Assembly (NCBI GenBank): GCA_028678815.1
Contig: JAJRCS010000047.1
Coordinates: 1 to 6,396 of the forward strand
Length of the DNA: 6,396 bases
From: Methanomicrobiales archaeon
GTDB taxonomy: Archaea; Halobacteriota; Methanomicrobia; Methanomicrobiales; JACTUA01
Direction: 5' to 3'
The notes below the pieces were generated by a model. That model saw only the letters and a program-made list of their open reading frames with translations, was not told the origin of the DNA and did no database searches. The translations under genes and the position numbers were made by a program. Below, in pieces: positions 1-6,099 of the stretch (its first letter is position 1; every line of letters starts with the position of its first letter).

Positions 1-201
1 GGCCGAGGGGATGACCACCACCCCCCCGCCCCCCGGGGTCTCGCGCCACATCTCCCGCCAGGGGGCATGGAGGGCGTCCCCGCTCCCGATGGCGGCGATC
101 CCCTTCCTCCGGCACCCCGCGAGGATGGGGCCGGGGACCATGGTCCGGGAGGAGGCGATGGAGAACCGGGAATGGATGTGGAGGTCGGCGTCGAGGAGCA
201 T
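1..201 (-). CDS. EndoQ-family PHP-domain endonuclease, N-terminal part (cut by window edge)
   Basis: The first 67 codons are visible and the gene runs off the left edge. The protein opens MLLDADLHIHSRFS, with His8 and His10 forming the first metal-binding HxH motif of the PHP phosphoesterase fold. A GSGD motif follows at residues 39-42. This start closely resembles archaeal endonuclease Q (COG1379), which nicks DNA 5' of uracil, hypoxanthine, xanthine or abasic sites; whole members are roughly 400 residues. The ATG lies 3 nt after the PAC2-family stop, and GGTGA, which includes that stop, could serve as the ribosome-binding site, so it is almost certainly the next gene of the same operon. Activity cannot be judged because the rest of the metal site and the zinc-finger region lie outside the window. 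A generic PHP phosphatase is the alternative, but the DLHIHS...GSGD pattern favours EndoQ. Confidence 0.85.
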   Translation of the reverse strand, partial: MLLDADLHIHSRFSIASSRTMVPGPILAGCRRKGIAAIGSGDALHAPWREMWRETPGGGGVVVIPSA

Positions 202-204
202 GGC

Positions 205-948
205 TCACCCGATGTACCGGAGGGCGTCGTCGTCCCCGGCCCGCTCGCTCTCGGCGAGCTTTGCGATGAACTGCTCCATCTCGGCGGCCCGGGTCTGGAG
301 CTGGCTCCCGTCCACCTCGATCCCGATGAGCTCCGAGAGGACCGTGAGGAGGCCCGAGGCCGCCCGGGGGTCCACGAGGTACCCGCTCGTCTCCCCCATG
401 AGACAGACGGCATCCATCCCCCTCAGGAGGGAGAGGCCGAGGAGGAGCCCGGAGGCCCCGATGATCCCGCCCGGGGGCTCGTCCCGGTTGAACTCGCCCC
501 CCGCGGCCTCGACGGCCGGCCGGAGCTCCTCCCGGTTCACCGCCGAGAGGACCCGGGGGCCGGAGACGAGGTGTCCCACCCCGTACCCCCCGAGGGTGAA
601 GATGCGCTTCACCCCGAGGTGCTCGGCGGCATCCAGGTAGGCATCGGCGAGGAGGTAGTGCCCCTCGGCCGAGGCGCTCTGGTAGTCCCCGACGAGGAAC
701 GCGATTTTCTTCTCCCCCTCGTGGAGGAAGATCTCGTTCCGGGCCAGGCGTGCGACCCCGTCCCCGCCTATGATGACCTGGGGCGGGAAGAAAATGGAGT
801 AGATATCGGCGACCTTCTCGGCACGGAGCTCCTGGATGAGGTGCTCGGCCACGAGCTTCCCCACGTGGCCGATACCGGGGAGCCCCTCGATGAGGATATC
901 GGCGCTCCCTGCCTCCTCCCGGAGCCAGTGGATCTCTATCTCGTCCAT
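205..948 (-). CDS. PAC2-family protein (proteasome assembly chaperone-like, COG2047)
   Basis: This 247-residue protein matches the archaeal PAC2 (DUF75/COG2047) family, related to eukaryotic proteasome assembly chaperone PAC2 and archaeal PbaA/PbaB. Visible family features are EGLPGIGHVG (residues 21-30), FFPPQVII (53-60), a TLGGYGVG stretch (118-125), a PPGGIIGASGLLLG segment (158-171) and a GETSGYLVDP loop (185-194) before a helical C-terminus. Length is normal for the family. The last residues are RYIG, so tyrosine is third from the end rather than second as in a canonical HbYX proteasome-docking tail. The start overlaps the end of nop10 by 13 nt, and a GGAGGT sequence (959-964) sits 10 nt upstream. 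Biochemical function in methanogens is not established; a cytoplasmic chaperone or proteasome-linked role is inferred from family relatives only. Confidence 0.88.
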   Translation of the reverse strand: MDEIEIHWLREEAGSADILIEGLPGIGHVGKLVAEHLIQELRAEKVADIYSIFFPPQVIIGGDGVARLARNEIFLHEGEKKIAFLVGDYQSASAEGHYLLADAYLDAAEHLGVKRIFTLGGYGVGHLVSGPRVLSAVNREELRPAVEAAGGEFNRDEPPGGIIGASGLLLGLSLLRGMDAVCLMGETSGYLVDPRAASGLLTVLSELIGIEVDGSQLQTRAAEMEQFIAKLAESERAGDDDALRYIG

Positions 949-1097
949 CCCCGGCTCAACCTCCGGTACCTCCCCTTCCGGTCACCGGGAGAGAACCGGG
1001 CAGGGTGGGCGGTCCGGGTGGGGTCCCCGCAGGACGGGCAGGTGGGGGAGAGGGTGTAGCTGGAATCGGCAGGGCAACGCCTGAGGCGGCCGGTCAT
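936..1097 (-). CDS. nop10: Nop10, H/ACA RNP subunit (53 residues)
   Basis: This small gene encodes the H/ACA ribonucleoprotein protein Nop10, which binds the pseudouridine synthase Cbf5 and helps guide-RNA-directed pseudouridylation of rRNA. The signature YTL (residues 14-16), TCPSCG (19-24) and the HPARFSPGD block (31-39), followed by a basic KGRYRRLSRG tail, are all present. Length fits the family at roughly 50-60 residues. The N-terminal zinc ribbon is incomplete: Cys8, Cys20 and Cys23 are present, but the usual CPxC of the first half reads CPAD, so one of the four ligands is missing. It starts 4 nt after the aIF2-alpha stop and ends inside the start of the PAC2-family gene. The neighbour order aIF2-alpha then nop10 is a widespread archaeal arrangement and strongly supports the call. 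Confidence 0.93.
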   Translation of the reverse strand: MTGRLRRCPADSSYTLSPTCPSCGDPTRTAHPARFSPGDRKGRYRRLSRGWTR

Positions 1098-1101
1098 GGG
1101 A

Positions 1102-1881
1102 TCAGCTGGCCTTCTGCTTGCGCACGAACTTCCCGGTATCGCCGGACTTCTCCATGACCCGGATGGCGGCCTGGGCCGACTTCTCGATGGCCTTCTCTGC
1201 CAGCTTGTAGTCGGGGGCGGTGACCTTGATCCGGTAGATGGGTGCGCCGACGTAAAGGAGCTCGATATCCACGTCGTCGATCTTGGTGATCGCAGCCTTG
1301 AGGGCCTTCCGGATCACGCTCACCCCGTCAGACTTTGTGGAGGTGAGGTGGAGGTTCCCCGAGATGGTGACCCGGGGGATCCGGACATTCTCCCCCGCGA
1401 CCCGGAGGAAGGCCGGCCGGGCTGCCGGGGGGATGGCGGACTTCTCGAAGACCTTCTCCCCCTCGATGACGGTGTCCTCGAAGGCACGGTAGAACCGGGT
1501 GTAGTCCTTCCGGAGGGCCTCCTCGATGGCCTGGGCGGGGACCCCGGACTCCTCGGCGACGAAGCCGATCCACTTGTGGGCCTTCTGCTCGTTCTTCCAC
1601 TCCTGGATCTTCTCGCGCCGCTGGTGCTCGTTGACATCCTTCAGGGAGAGGTCGATGTGCCCGCGGCTCCGGTCCACGTGGAGGACCTTGCAGACCACCT
1701 TCTGCCCCTCCCGGACATGGTCCCGGATGTACTTGACCCAGCCCTTCGCGATCTCGGAGATGGGGATGAGGCCCTGCCGGCCCCCGTACTCGTCGAGCCG
1801 GACGAAGGCCACGAAGTCCCTCACGGCATCGACGGTGCAGACGACCAGTTCCCCTTCCTCGGGCCAGTCCCGCTCGGGCAT
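1102..1881 (-). CDS. eif2a: Translation initiation factor aIF2, alpha subunit
   Basis: This 259-residue protein is the alpha subunit of heterotrimeric aIF2, which carries initiator Met-tRNA to the small ribosomal subunit. Residues about 10-82 form an S1 RNA-binding domain: ELVVCTV, VAFVRLDEYGG, GLIPISEI, then the closing GHIDLSLKDV. A helical domain follows (about 85-170), and the C-terminal alpha/beta domain that contacts aIF2-gamma covers roughly 175-250. Length and domain order are standard. The loop corresponding to the eukaryotic Ser51 region reads SEIAKGW (42-48), with lysine where some archaea have serine. The ATG comes 4 nt after the rps27e stop; a GTGA sequence spanning that stop is the likely ribosome-binding site, which suggests translational coupling. 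nop10 follows after 4 nt. Confidence 0.97.
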   Translation of the reverse strand: MPERDWPEEGELVVCTVDAVRDFVAFVRLDEYGGRQGLIPISEIAKGWVKYIRDHVREGQKVVCKVLHVDRSRGHIDLSLKDVNEHQRREKIQEWKNEQKAHKWIGFVAEESGVPAQAIEEALRKDYTRFYRAFEDTVIEGEKVFEKSAIPPAARPAFLRVAGENVRIPRVTISGNLHLTSTKSDGVSVIRKALKAAITKIDDVDIELLYVGAPIYRIKVTAPDYKLAEKAIEKSAQAAIRVMEKSGDTGKFVRKQKAS

Positions 1882-1885
1882 GGAT

Positions 1886-2074
1886 TCACTCGATCTCGGA
1901 GAGGATCTCGGCGGTGATCTGCGCCTTGCCCCCCGCCGGCTCGGCGAGGACCTTCCCGCAGACGATGCAGTCCACCACGGTGGACGCCTTGCCGAAGATA
2001 ACCTGCTCGTTCTCGCAGTCCGGGCACTTCACCCGGTAGAACCTGCTCCGGTTCTCACGATTCAGTCGGACCAT
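1886..2074 (-). CDS. rps27e: Small-subunit ribosomal protein eS27 (S27e)
   Basis: This is the 62-residue archaeal S27e zinc-ribbon ribosomal protein of the 30S subunit. Two CxxC pairs, Cys17/Cys20 (KCPDCENEQ) and Cys36/Cys39 (DCIVCG), provide a complete zinc site, and the central VIFGKASTVVDC segment is typical. A longer reading frame continues upstream to 2149, but it lies inside rpl44e. The start at MVRLNRENRS is preferred because it matches family length and has GGAGTGA (2080-2086) 5 nt upstream. The rpl44e stop codon forms part of that ribosome-binding site. The gap to rpl44e is 5 nt and to aIF2-alpha 4 nt, so the three are co-transcribed and probably translationally coupled. Confidence 0.97.
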   Translation of the reverse strand: MVRLNRENRSRFYRVKCPDCENEQVIFGKASTVVDCIVCGKVLAEPAGGKAQITAEILSEIE

Positions 2075-2079
2075 CAGTC

Positions 2080-2358
2080 TCACTCCGTGAGCTCGAACTT
2101 GGAGAGCCGGAACCCGGGCCGGAGGTGGGCCTTCTTGCACTTCGTGCACCGGTAGCGGACGTTGATCTTCTTCGTCGGCTTGTCGCCGCCGGGGACCTTG
2201 GAGAACTTGCCCATGTTCCCGACCTTTCCCCTCCGCGCCTTCTGCCGGTCGATCCAGTGGAGACCCCGGGTCTTGCCCTTCTTGACCCTCTCCACCTCAT
2301 GGATCTCGTGCTTGCGGCAGAAAGGGCAGTATGTGTTGAATTTCACCGGCATCTTCAT
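2080..2358 (-). CDS. rpl44e: Large-subunit ribosomal protein eL42 (L44e)
   Basis: This 92-residue protein is the archaeal/eukaryotic L44e (eL42), a component of the 50S subunit near the E site. It has the two zinc-binding pairs expected, Cys11/Cys14 (YCPFCRKH) and Cys71/Cys74 (RCTKCKK), with a basic core containing [14 protein letters not shown] and GNMGKFSK. Length is normal. Two in-frame ATGs are close together (2358 and 2352); the upstream one is chosen because GGAG (2367-2370) lies 8 nt before it and archaeal L44e proteins commonly open MKMP or MKIP. It is the first gene of the downstream operon, preceded by a TATA-type promoter. L44e followed by S27e and aIF2-alpha is a classic archaeal gene order. 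Confidence 0.98.
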   Translation of the reverse strand: MKMPVKFNTYCPFCRKHEIHEVERVKKGKTRGLHWIDRQKARRGKVGNMGKFSKVPGGDKPTKKINVRYRCTKCKKAHLRPGFRLSKFELTE

Positions 2359-2366
2359 GATATTGG

Positions 2367-2370
2367 CTCC
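2367..2370 (-). promoter_or_regulatory. Ribosome-binding site of rpl44e
   Basis: GGAG on the minus strand, preceded by three A's, lies 8 nt before the ATG at 2358. The spacing favours this ATG over the second one 6 nt further in. Confidence 0.7.
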
Positions 2371-2410
2371 TTTCCCTCGTAACGAGTACCATAATTATTC
2401 ACCGGGCATG

Positions 2411-2420
2411 CTATTTAAGG
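2411..2420 (-). promoter_or_regulatory. TATA-box promoter of the rpl44e-rps27e-aIF2-alpha operon
   Basis: The minus strand reads CCTTAAATAG here, close to the archaeal TATA consensus, within a short AT-rich patch in otherwise very GC-rich DNA. A start site about 25 nt downstream would fall near 2390 and give a leader of roughly 30 nt that includes the GGAG before rpl44e. The rest of the 2359-2457 spacer shows no gene and no clear U-tract terminator after gins51, so some read-through from the upstream block is possible. Confidence 0.65.
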
Positions 2421-2457
2421 ATATGCGATGACCGGTCCGGCCCGTGTCGTGCCCCCG

Positions 2458-3105
2458 TCAGGAGCTCCCCTCCGGCCGGCTCCCCGGCGGCCTCATCACA
2501 TCCATCGCGATGTTCCGGTCCACGAGGACCCCGGCATTCTTCTCCGGGAGGGTGACCAGGTCCTCGGCCTTCAGGTGGTAGATCCGGCCGTCGACCCCCA
2601 TGAAGGGCTCCATGTCCGAGAGGACACGGACGAGGACCATGGCCTCCTCCGGGGGCAGGGCTGCCAGGGGGAGGGCCCCGGCCGGGGGAGCCTCACCGGA
2701 GGGCGGTGCACCTGCAGGGAGGGCGAGCCTCGGGGCAGTACCGGAGAGGGTGGCCTTTCCCCTCGCCAGCTCCCGGACGATCCCGTCGAACATCTCCCGC
2801 TCCTCGGGGAGCATCTTCTTCAGCTCGTCCCGGTTGGTGGCATCGGCCTCCACCTGGACGAGGGCGAGGGAGAGGATCTTCCGGGACCGGATCCGGAAGA
2901 TGTCCCGGGAGATCTCCCGGATCGCCTTCACCTCCTCGATGAGGGCCTGGGCCTCGTCCGAGAGGGGATCGCTGCAGCTGTAGACCTGCTCCTGGAGGGT
3001 GGCAAGGTGCCCGCGGATCCCCTCGTAGAGGGTGGCGGGGACCTCGGAGAGCCTCCCGCTCTCCCGCTCGTTCAGGATGATGATCCGGAGGTCATCGAGG
3101 GGCAT
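2458..3105 (-). CDS. gins51: GINS complex subunit Gins51 (Gins15)
   Basis: This 215-residue protein is the archaeal GINS subunit of the Gins51 type, part of the replicative CMG-like helicase assembly with MCM and Cdc45/RecJ. Residues 1-118 form the helical A domain, with the typical opening MPLDDLRIIILNERESG and the RIRSRKILSLAL region (71-82). A Pro/Ala/Gly-rich linker covers about 119-153. The small beta-strand B domain follows (about 156-204: VLVRVLSDMEPFMG, DGRIYHL, DLVTLPEKNAGVLV). A-then-B order distinguishes Gins51 from Gins23, which has B first. The start overlaps the end of priS by 14 nt and has GGGGAGG (3112-3118) 6 nt upstream. Co-translation with primase fits the known physical and genomic association of GINS with primase in archaea. 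Confidence 0.9.
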   Translation of the reverse strand: MPLDDLRIIILNERESGRLSEVPATLYEGIRGHLATLQEQVYSCSDPLSDEAQALIEEVKAIREISRDIFRIRSRKILSLALVQVEADATNRDELKKMLPEEREMFDGIVRELARGKATLSGTAPRLALPAGAPPSGEAPPAGALPLAALPPEEAMVLVRVLSDMEPFMGVDGRIYHLKAEDLVTLPEKNAGVLVDRNIAMDVMRPPGSRPEGSS

Positions 3106-4249
3106 GGTCGGCCTCCCCGGCGATCTCCGCGAGCCCCCGGGCGCAGAGGAAGACCGCGAGGGCCTCCGGGACCGCCGAGGTCCCCATCCCGAGCTGGTAG
3201 CTGTTCCCGAGCATCTCCATGGAGATCTTCATCCCCGTATCCACCTTCACCTTCCGGTCGGAGAAGACCACCGCGTCCACCAGGGGATCGAAGGCAGCGA
3301 AGTCCCCGAGGGGTATGGGGGTGACCCGGAGGCCCGATCCCCCGTGGAGGGTCGTGGGCAGCCGGATGAGCCTCCTCGTGTCGGTGGTGACCGGTTCGTC
3401 GGCGAGGGCCGCCCGGGACCGGAGGAGCTCCCGGAACTTCCCGTCCTCCTTCCCGGCGATGGCGGAGAACACCTGGTTCGTGAGGAGGGGGGTAGAGTCG
3501 CCCTTCCCGAGCCCAACGAGATAGGCATCGATGGCATCGAAGAACCGCGGGGCCCGCTCCCTGCTGATACCCGGGATCCCCATGAGCTCCTCCACCCCCT
3601 TCTCCCGTCCCAGCCCCTTGAGCCAGAGAAGGTACTCGGAGATGGTGGATATATATCTCTCCTTCCAGCCGGGAAGGTGCCCGGCCGCCGAACCGGAGAG
3701 GAGCCAGGGCGGGTCTATCCCGATGCCGCAGACATAGTCGATGAGCTCCCGGCGCTCCTGGCTCCCCCATCCCCGGACCCCGATCTCCCGGACATGGACA
3801 TGGTATCCCCGGCCGCCCGAGAAGACGAGCTGGATGTTCCGCCCGGCGAAGCCGAGCTCACCGGTGAGCATCCCGAGGAGCTTCTCCGTCTCGAGCTTGA
3901 CCCGGTCGAGCATCAGCCGGTACGGCCCCCGCATGAGGTGGTCGGCGTCCAGGTCGAAGATGAGGTCCGCGCCCGTCCACCCCTTCTCGGCCATGGTACC
4001 GGCCCCCGGGGCAACGTAGTAGGCGCTCGAGTAGAAGGCATGCTGCGGCACGATGGACCGGATGTACTCTCCCATCTCCCCCGCCGTGCCGAAGCCCATG
4101 TGCCGGCGCATCCGCACCTCGGGGGAGTCGGGGTCAAAGAGGATGAACCCGAACTCCCGCTCCCCCACCGAGGGCGGGGCCTGGACCCGTTCCTTCCGGT
4201 AGTACTCGGCGAACCGCTGCCTGAGGAACTCGGTGGTCGCGGGCTTCAT
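3092..4249 (-). CDS. priS: DNA primase small (catalytic) subunit PriS
   Basis: This 385-residue protein is the catalytic subunit of the archaeal/eukaryotic-type primase, which synthesises primers for replication forks together with PriL. The catalytic acidic pair is in DLIFDLDADH (Asp99, Asp101). The nucleotide-binding SGGRGYHVHV motif is at 144-153. The third acidic residue and the conserved His are probably Asp290 and His302 in TTDTRRLIRLPTTLHGG. Length is in the usual range. The insertion after the DxD motif that in many archaeal PriS carries a Cys-rich zinc motif is short and Cys-free here; the only cysteines are 174 and 369. The ATG overlaps the elp3 stop as ATGA, and the gene overlaps gins51 by 14 nt. 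The large subunit gene is not in the window. Confidence 0.97.
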   Translation of the reverse strand: MKPATTEFLRQRFAEYYRKERVQAPPSVGEREFGFILFDPDSPEVRMRRHMGFGTAGEMGEYIRSIVPQHAFYSSAYYVAPGAGTMAEKGWTGADLIFDLDADHLMRGPYRLMLDRVKLETEKLLGMLTGELGFAGRNIQLVFSGGRGYHVHVREIGVRGWGSQERRELIDYVCGIGIDPPWLLSGSAAGHLPGWKERYISTISEYLLWLKGLGREKGVEELMGIPGISRERAPRFFDAIDAYLVGLGKGDSTPLLTNQVFSAIAGKEDGKFRELLRSRAALADEPVTTDTRRLIRLPTTLHGGSGLRVTPIPLGDFAAFDPLVDAVVFSDRKVKVDTGMKISMEMLGNSYQLGMGTSAVPEALAVFLCARGLAEIAGEADHAPR

Positions 4250-5820
4250 GCGAGATCCTTACCCATATAGGGCCCTGCCCGCTCATAGCCCCTCTGCCGG
4301 TAGTAGGGCCGGACCCCGATCCCGGAGAGGACGGCCAGCCGCCGGAAGCCCCTCTCCCGGGAGAGCTCCTCCGCCCGGTCGAGGAGGAGCCCGCCGTACG
4401 AGCGGTGCTGCCACTCCTGCGCCCCCGCGCCCTTCCCGAGGGGGACCAGGGGACCGTACACGTGGAGCTCCCGGAGGAGGGAACTCCCCGCAGGGACCGC
4501 TTCGCCCGGCTCCCCCGGGAACCGGAGCCGGGCATAGCCGATGAGGGCATCCCCCGCGACAACGGAGATGAAGTGCTCCGTGCCGCCGCAGCAGTCGTAG
4601 GAGAGCACCTCCAGGGCAGGGGTCCCCCCGGCAGGCCGCCTGCCGGCCTCCCGGCAGCGGATGCACCGGCAGGAGCCCCCGAGCTCCGCGAGGCGTGCCC
4701 GGGCCAGCTGCCGGAGGTTCCCGTGGATCGAGCCGGCGGTGATGAGCTTCGCCGGGATGTCCCGCTGGATCCGCTGGATCCGGACATACGGCGGGACCAT
4801 GCCCTTCGCCCGGGCGACCAGGTCCACGAGTACCGGTTCAGGGAAGGGCGCGTACTCCCCCCGGTCATACATCTCCTCGATCCCGGATCCGGGGGTGACC
4901 AGGGTGGGGTAGATCTTCAGGAAGTCGGGCCGGAGTCCCTCGTCGGAGAAGAGGGCCCGGAACATCCCCTCGTCATCTGCGAGGGTGGCGCCCGGGAGGT
5001 TGGGCATCACGTGGAACCCCACCTTGAACCCGGAGTCACGGAGGAGCCGGTTCGCCTCCACGGCATCGGCGAGCCTGCAGCCCCGCCGGTTCAGGTCGAG
5101 GATCCGGTCCTCCGTGTGCTGGACCCCGAGCTCCACCTTGGTTACCCCGAGGGAGAGCATCCTCTCCACGTGCTCCCCCCGGCACCAGTCGGGCCTCGTC
5201 TCGAAGGTCATGCCCACGCACCGGACGGGAGCCCTCTCGTTCTCCTCCGCGATGGCCTCGAAGGAACCCGCGGCCGGGGGGCTTCCCCCGCCCGCGTCGT
5301 TCATGGCCCGGAGGCACTCCGACACGAACCAGCGCTGGTATTCGGGGTCCCGTGCGGTCATCGTCCCCCCCATGACGATGAGCTCGGCCTTGTCCACGTG
5401 GTGCCCGAGGGCCCGGAACTGGTCCAGGCGCGCCCTCACCTGCGCGTACGGGTCGTACCCGTGCTCCCGGGCCCGGAGGGCCGCGGGCTCCTCCCCGGTG
5501 TAGCTCTGGGGGGTCCCGAAGGGGTGGTCGGGGCCCCCGGGGCAGGGGAGGCACTTCCCGTGGGGGCAGGGGGCAGGGGAGGTCATGACGGCGACCGGGG
5601 CGACCCCGGAGAGGGTCCGGGTGGGCTTGAGGAGGAGGAGGTCCCTGAGCCGCTCGCGCTCCTCCGGGAGGGCAGCAGCGAGGATGGCGGAGTTCTTCGG
5701 GATGACCGGGGAATGGTGGGCCCGGCAGATCTCAATCTTCACGAGTTCAAGGTTCGCAGGAGAGGGAGGATGAGTAGAGAGGCGGGAGATGATCTCCCGA
5801 CAGAGGGTGAACTCATCCAT
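4246..5820 (-). CDS. elp3: Elp3-family tRNA uridine-34 modification enzyme (radical SAM plus acetyltransferase)
   Basis: This 524-residue protein is an archaeal Elp3, which uses acetyl-CoA and a radical SAM reaction to form the carboxymethyl group of cm5U at wobble uridine 34 of tRNA. The radical SAM cysteines are Cys85, Cys90 and Cys93 in CPHGKCLPCPGG, followed by the family mark PQSYTGEEPAALRA (104-117). GVQHTEDRILDLNRRG (232-247) and GFHVMPNLPG (268-277) belong to the same domain. A Cys cluster, CRCIRCRE (384-391), probably binds zinc. The acetyltransferase domain occupies about 400-524 and ends GVRPYYRQRGYERAGPYMGK. The acetyl-CoA motif reads QHRSYGG (471-477), with Ser474 at a position usually Gly. 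The start lies 3 nt after the UPF0058 stop with no strong ribosome-binding site, suggesting coupling; the stop overlaps the priS start. Confidence 0.95.
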   Translation of the reverse strand: MDEFTLCREIISRLSTHPPSPANLELVKIEICRAHHSPVIPKNSAILAAALPEERERLRDLLLLKPTRTLSGVAPVAVMTSPAPCPHGKCLPCPGGPDHPFGTPQSYTGEEPAALRAREHGYDPYAQVRARLDQFRALGHHVDKAELIVMGGTMTARDPEYQRWFVSECLRAMNDAGGGSPPAAGSFEAIAEENERAPVRCVGMTFETRPDWCRGEHVERMLSLGVTKVELGVQHTEDRILDLNRRGCRLADAVEANRLLRDSGFKVGFHVMPNLPGATLADDEGMFRALFSDEGLRPDFLKIYPTLVTPGSGIEEMYDRGEYAPFPEPVLVDLVARAKGMVPPYVRIQRIQRDIPAKLITAGSIHGNLRQLARARLAELGGSCRCIRCREAGRRPAGGTPALEVLSYDCCGGTEHFISVVAGDALIGYARLRFPGEPGEAVPAGSSLLRELHVYGPLVPLGKGAGAQEWQHRSYGGLLLDRAEELSRERGFRRLAVLSGIGVRPYYRQRGYERAGPYMGKDLA

Positions 5821-5823
5821 GGA

Positions 5824-6090
5824 TTACTGTTCAGCGGCGACGCGTCCTGTTGCCGCCTCGGGGCTCATCTCCACCATGGACGGGCGGTGGCCCCTGATGT
5901 GGGTGACGATCTCATCCCCGAGGGTGAGGATGGCCTTCTTGTGGAGGATCTTGTTCTTGTGGATGTGGACCGGTGATATGGTCAGAGCATTGTACCTGTC
6001 CGTGAAGATTTCATCAGAAGTGAGGTTCTCGTAATATTTCTTTACATGAATGAGTAACATATGTAAGTGGAGCAACTCTTCCTTCTGCAC
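5824..6090 (-). CDS. UPF0058 family protein (88 residues, GTG start)
   Basis: This small protein belongs to the archaeal UPF0058 family (PF01893), whose function is unknown. It opens as VQKEELLHLHMLLIHVKKYY, close to the family pattern MHKEELIxLHxLLVxIKKYFE, and continues with SPVHIHKNKILHKKAILTLGDEI. Several His residues (6, 8, 13, and HIHKNKILHKKA further on) might bind metal. An open frame extends to 6354, but the upstream part looks like a shadow of the divergent gene. The GTG at 6090 is chosen because it matches the family start and has GGTGAT 3 nt upstream. The first half of the gene is AT-rich while the second half has the GC-rich codon use of the neighbours. It is the first gene of the block leading into elp3, priS and gins51. 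Confidence 0.88.
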   Translation of the reverse strand: MQKEELLHLHMLLIHVKKYYENLTSDEIFTDRYNALTISPVHIHKNKILHKKAILTLGDEIVTHIRGHRPSMVEMSPEAATGRVAAEQ

Positions 6091-6093
6091 GCT

Positions 6094-6099
6094 ATCACC
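6094..6099 (-). promoter_or_regulatory. Ribosome-binding site deciding the UPF0058 GTG start
   Basis: GGTGAT on the minus strand matches the archaeal anti-Shine-Dalgarno complement and sits 3 nt before GTG at 6090. The spacing is short, but no in-frame ATG is nearby and the family alignment supports this start. Confidence 0.6.

Noticed and set aside
205..216. HbYX proteasome-docking tail on the PAC2-family protein
   Set aside because: The C-terminus is RYIG with Tyr third from the end, whereas HbYX needs Tyr second from the end.
67..1059. Plus-strand open frame of 330 codons opposite the PAC2-family gene and nop10
   Set aside because: It is antisense to two recognisable genes. Its translation is a repetitive mix of Pro, Gly, Glu, Asp, Leu and Val, typical of the reverse frame of GC-rich coding DNA, with no domain recognised.
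2075..2149. 25-residue N-terminal extension of S27e
   Set aside because: It lies within rpl44e in another frame and does not resemble S27e; the shorter start has the better ribosome-binding site and family length.
2430..2437. GACCGGTC palindrome upstream of the rpl44e TATA box as an operator
   Set aside because: An 8-base palindrome is expected by chance in such GC-rich DNA, and no second copy or longer symmetry was seen.
2359..2457. Transcription terminator after gins51
   Set aside because: No T-rich run or hairpin followed by U tract could be seen on the minus strand; only the promoter for rpl44e is supported.
3032..4270. Plus-strand open frame of 412 codons opposite priS
   Set aside because: It lies antisense to a complete primase gene with intact catalytic motifs, and its composition is that of a GC-driven shadow frame.
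4405..5976. Plus-strand open frame of 523 codons opposite elp3
   Set aside because: It is antisense to a clear Elp3 and has no recognisable motif. Its length follows from the lack of AT-rich stop codons in GC-rich DNA.
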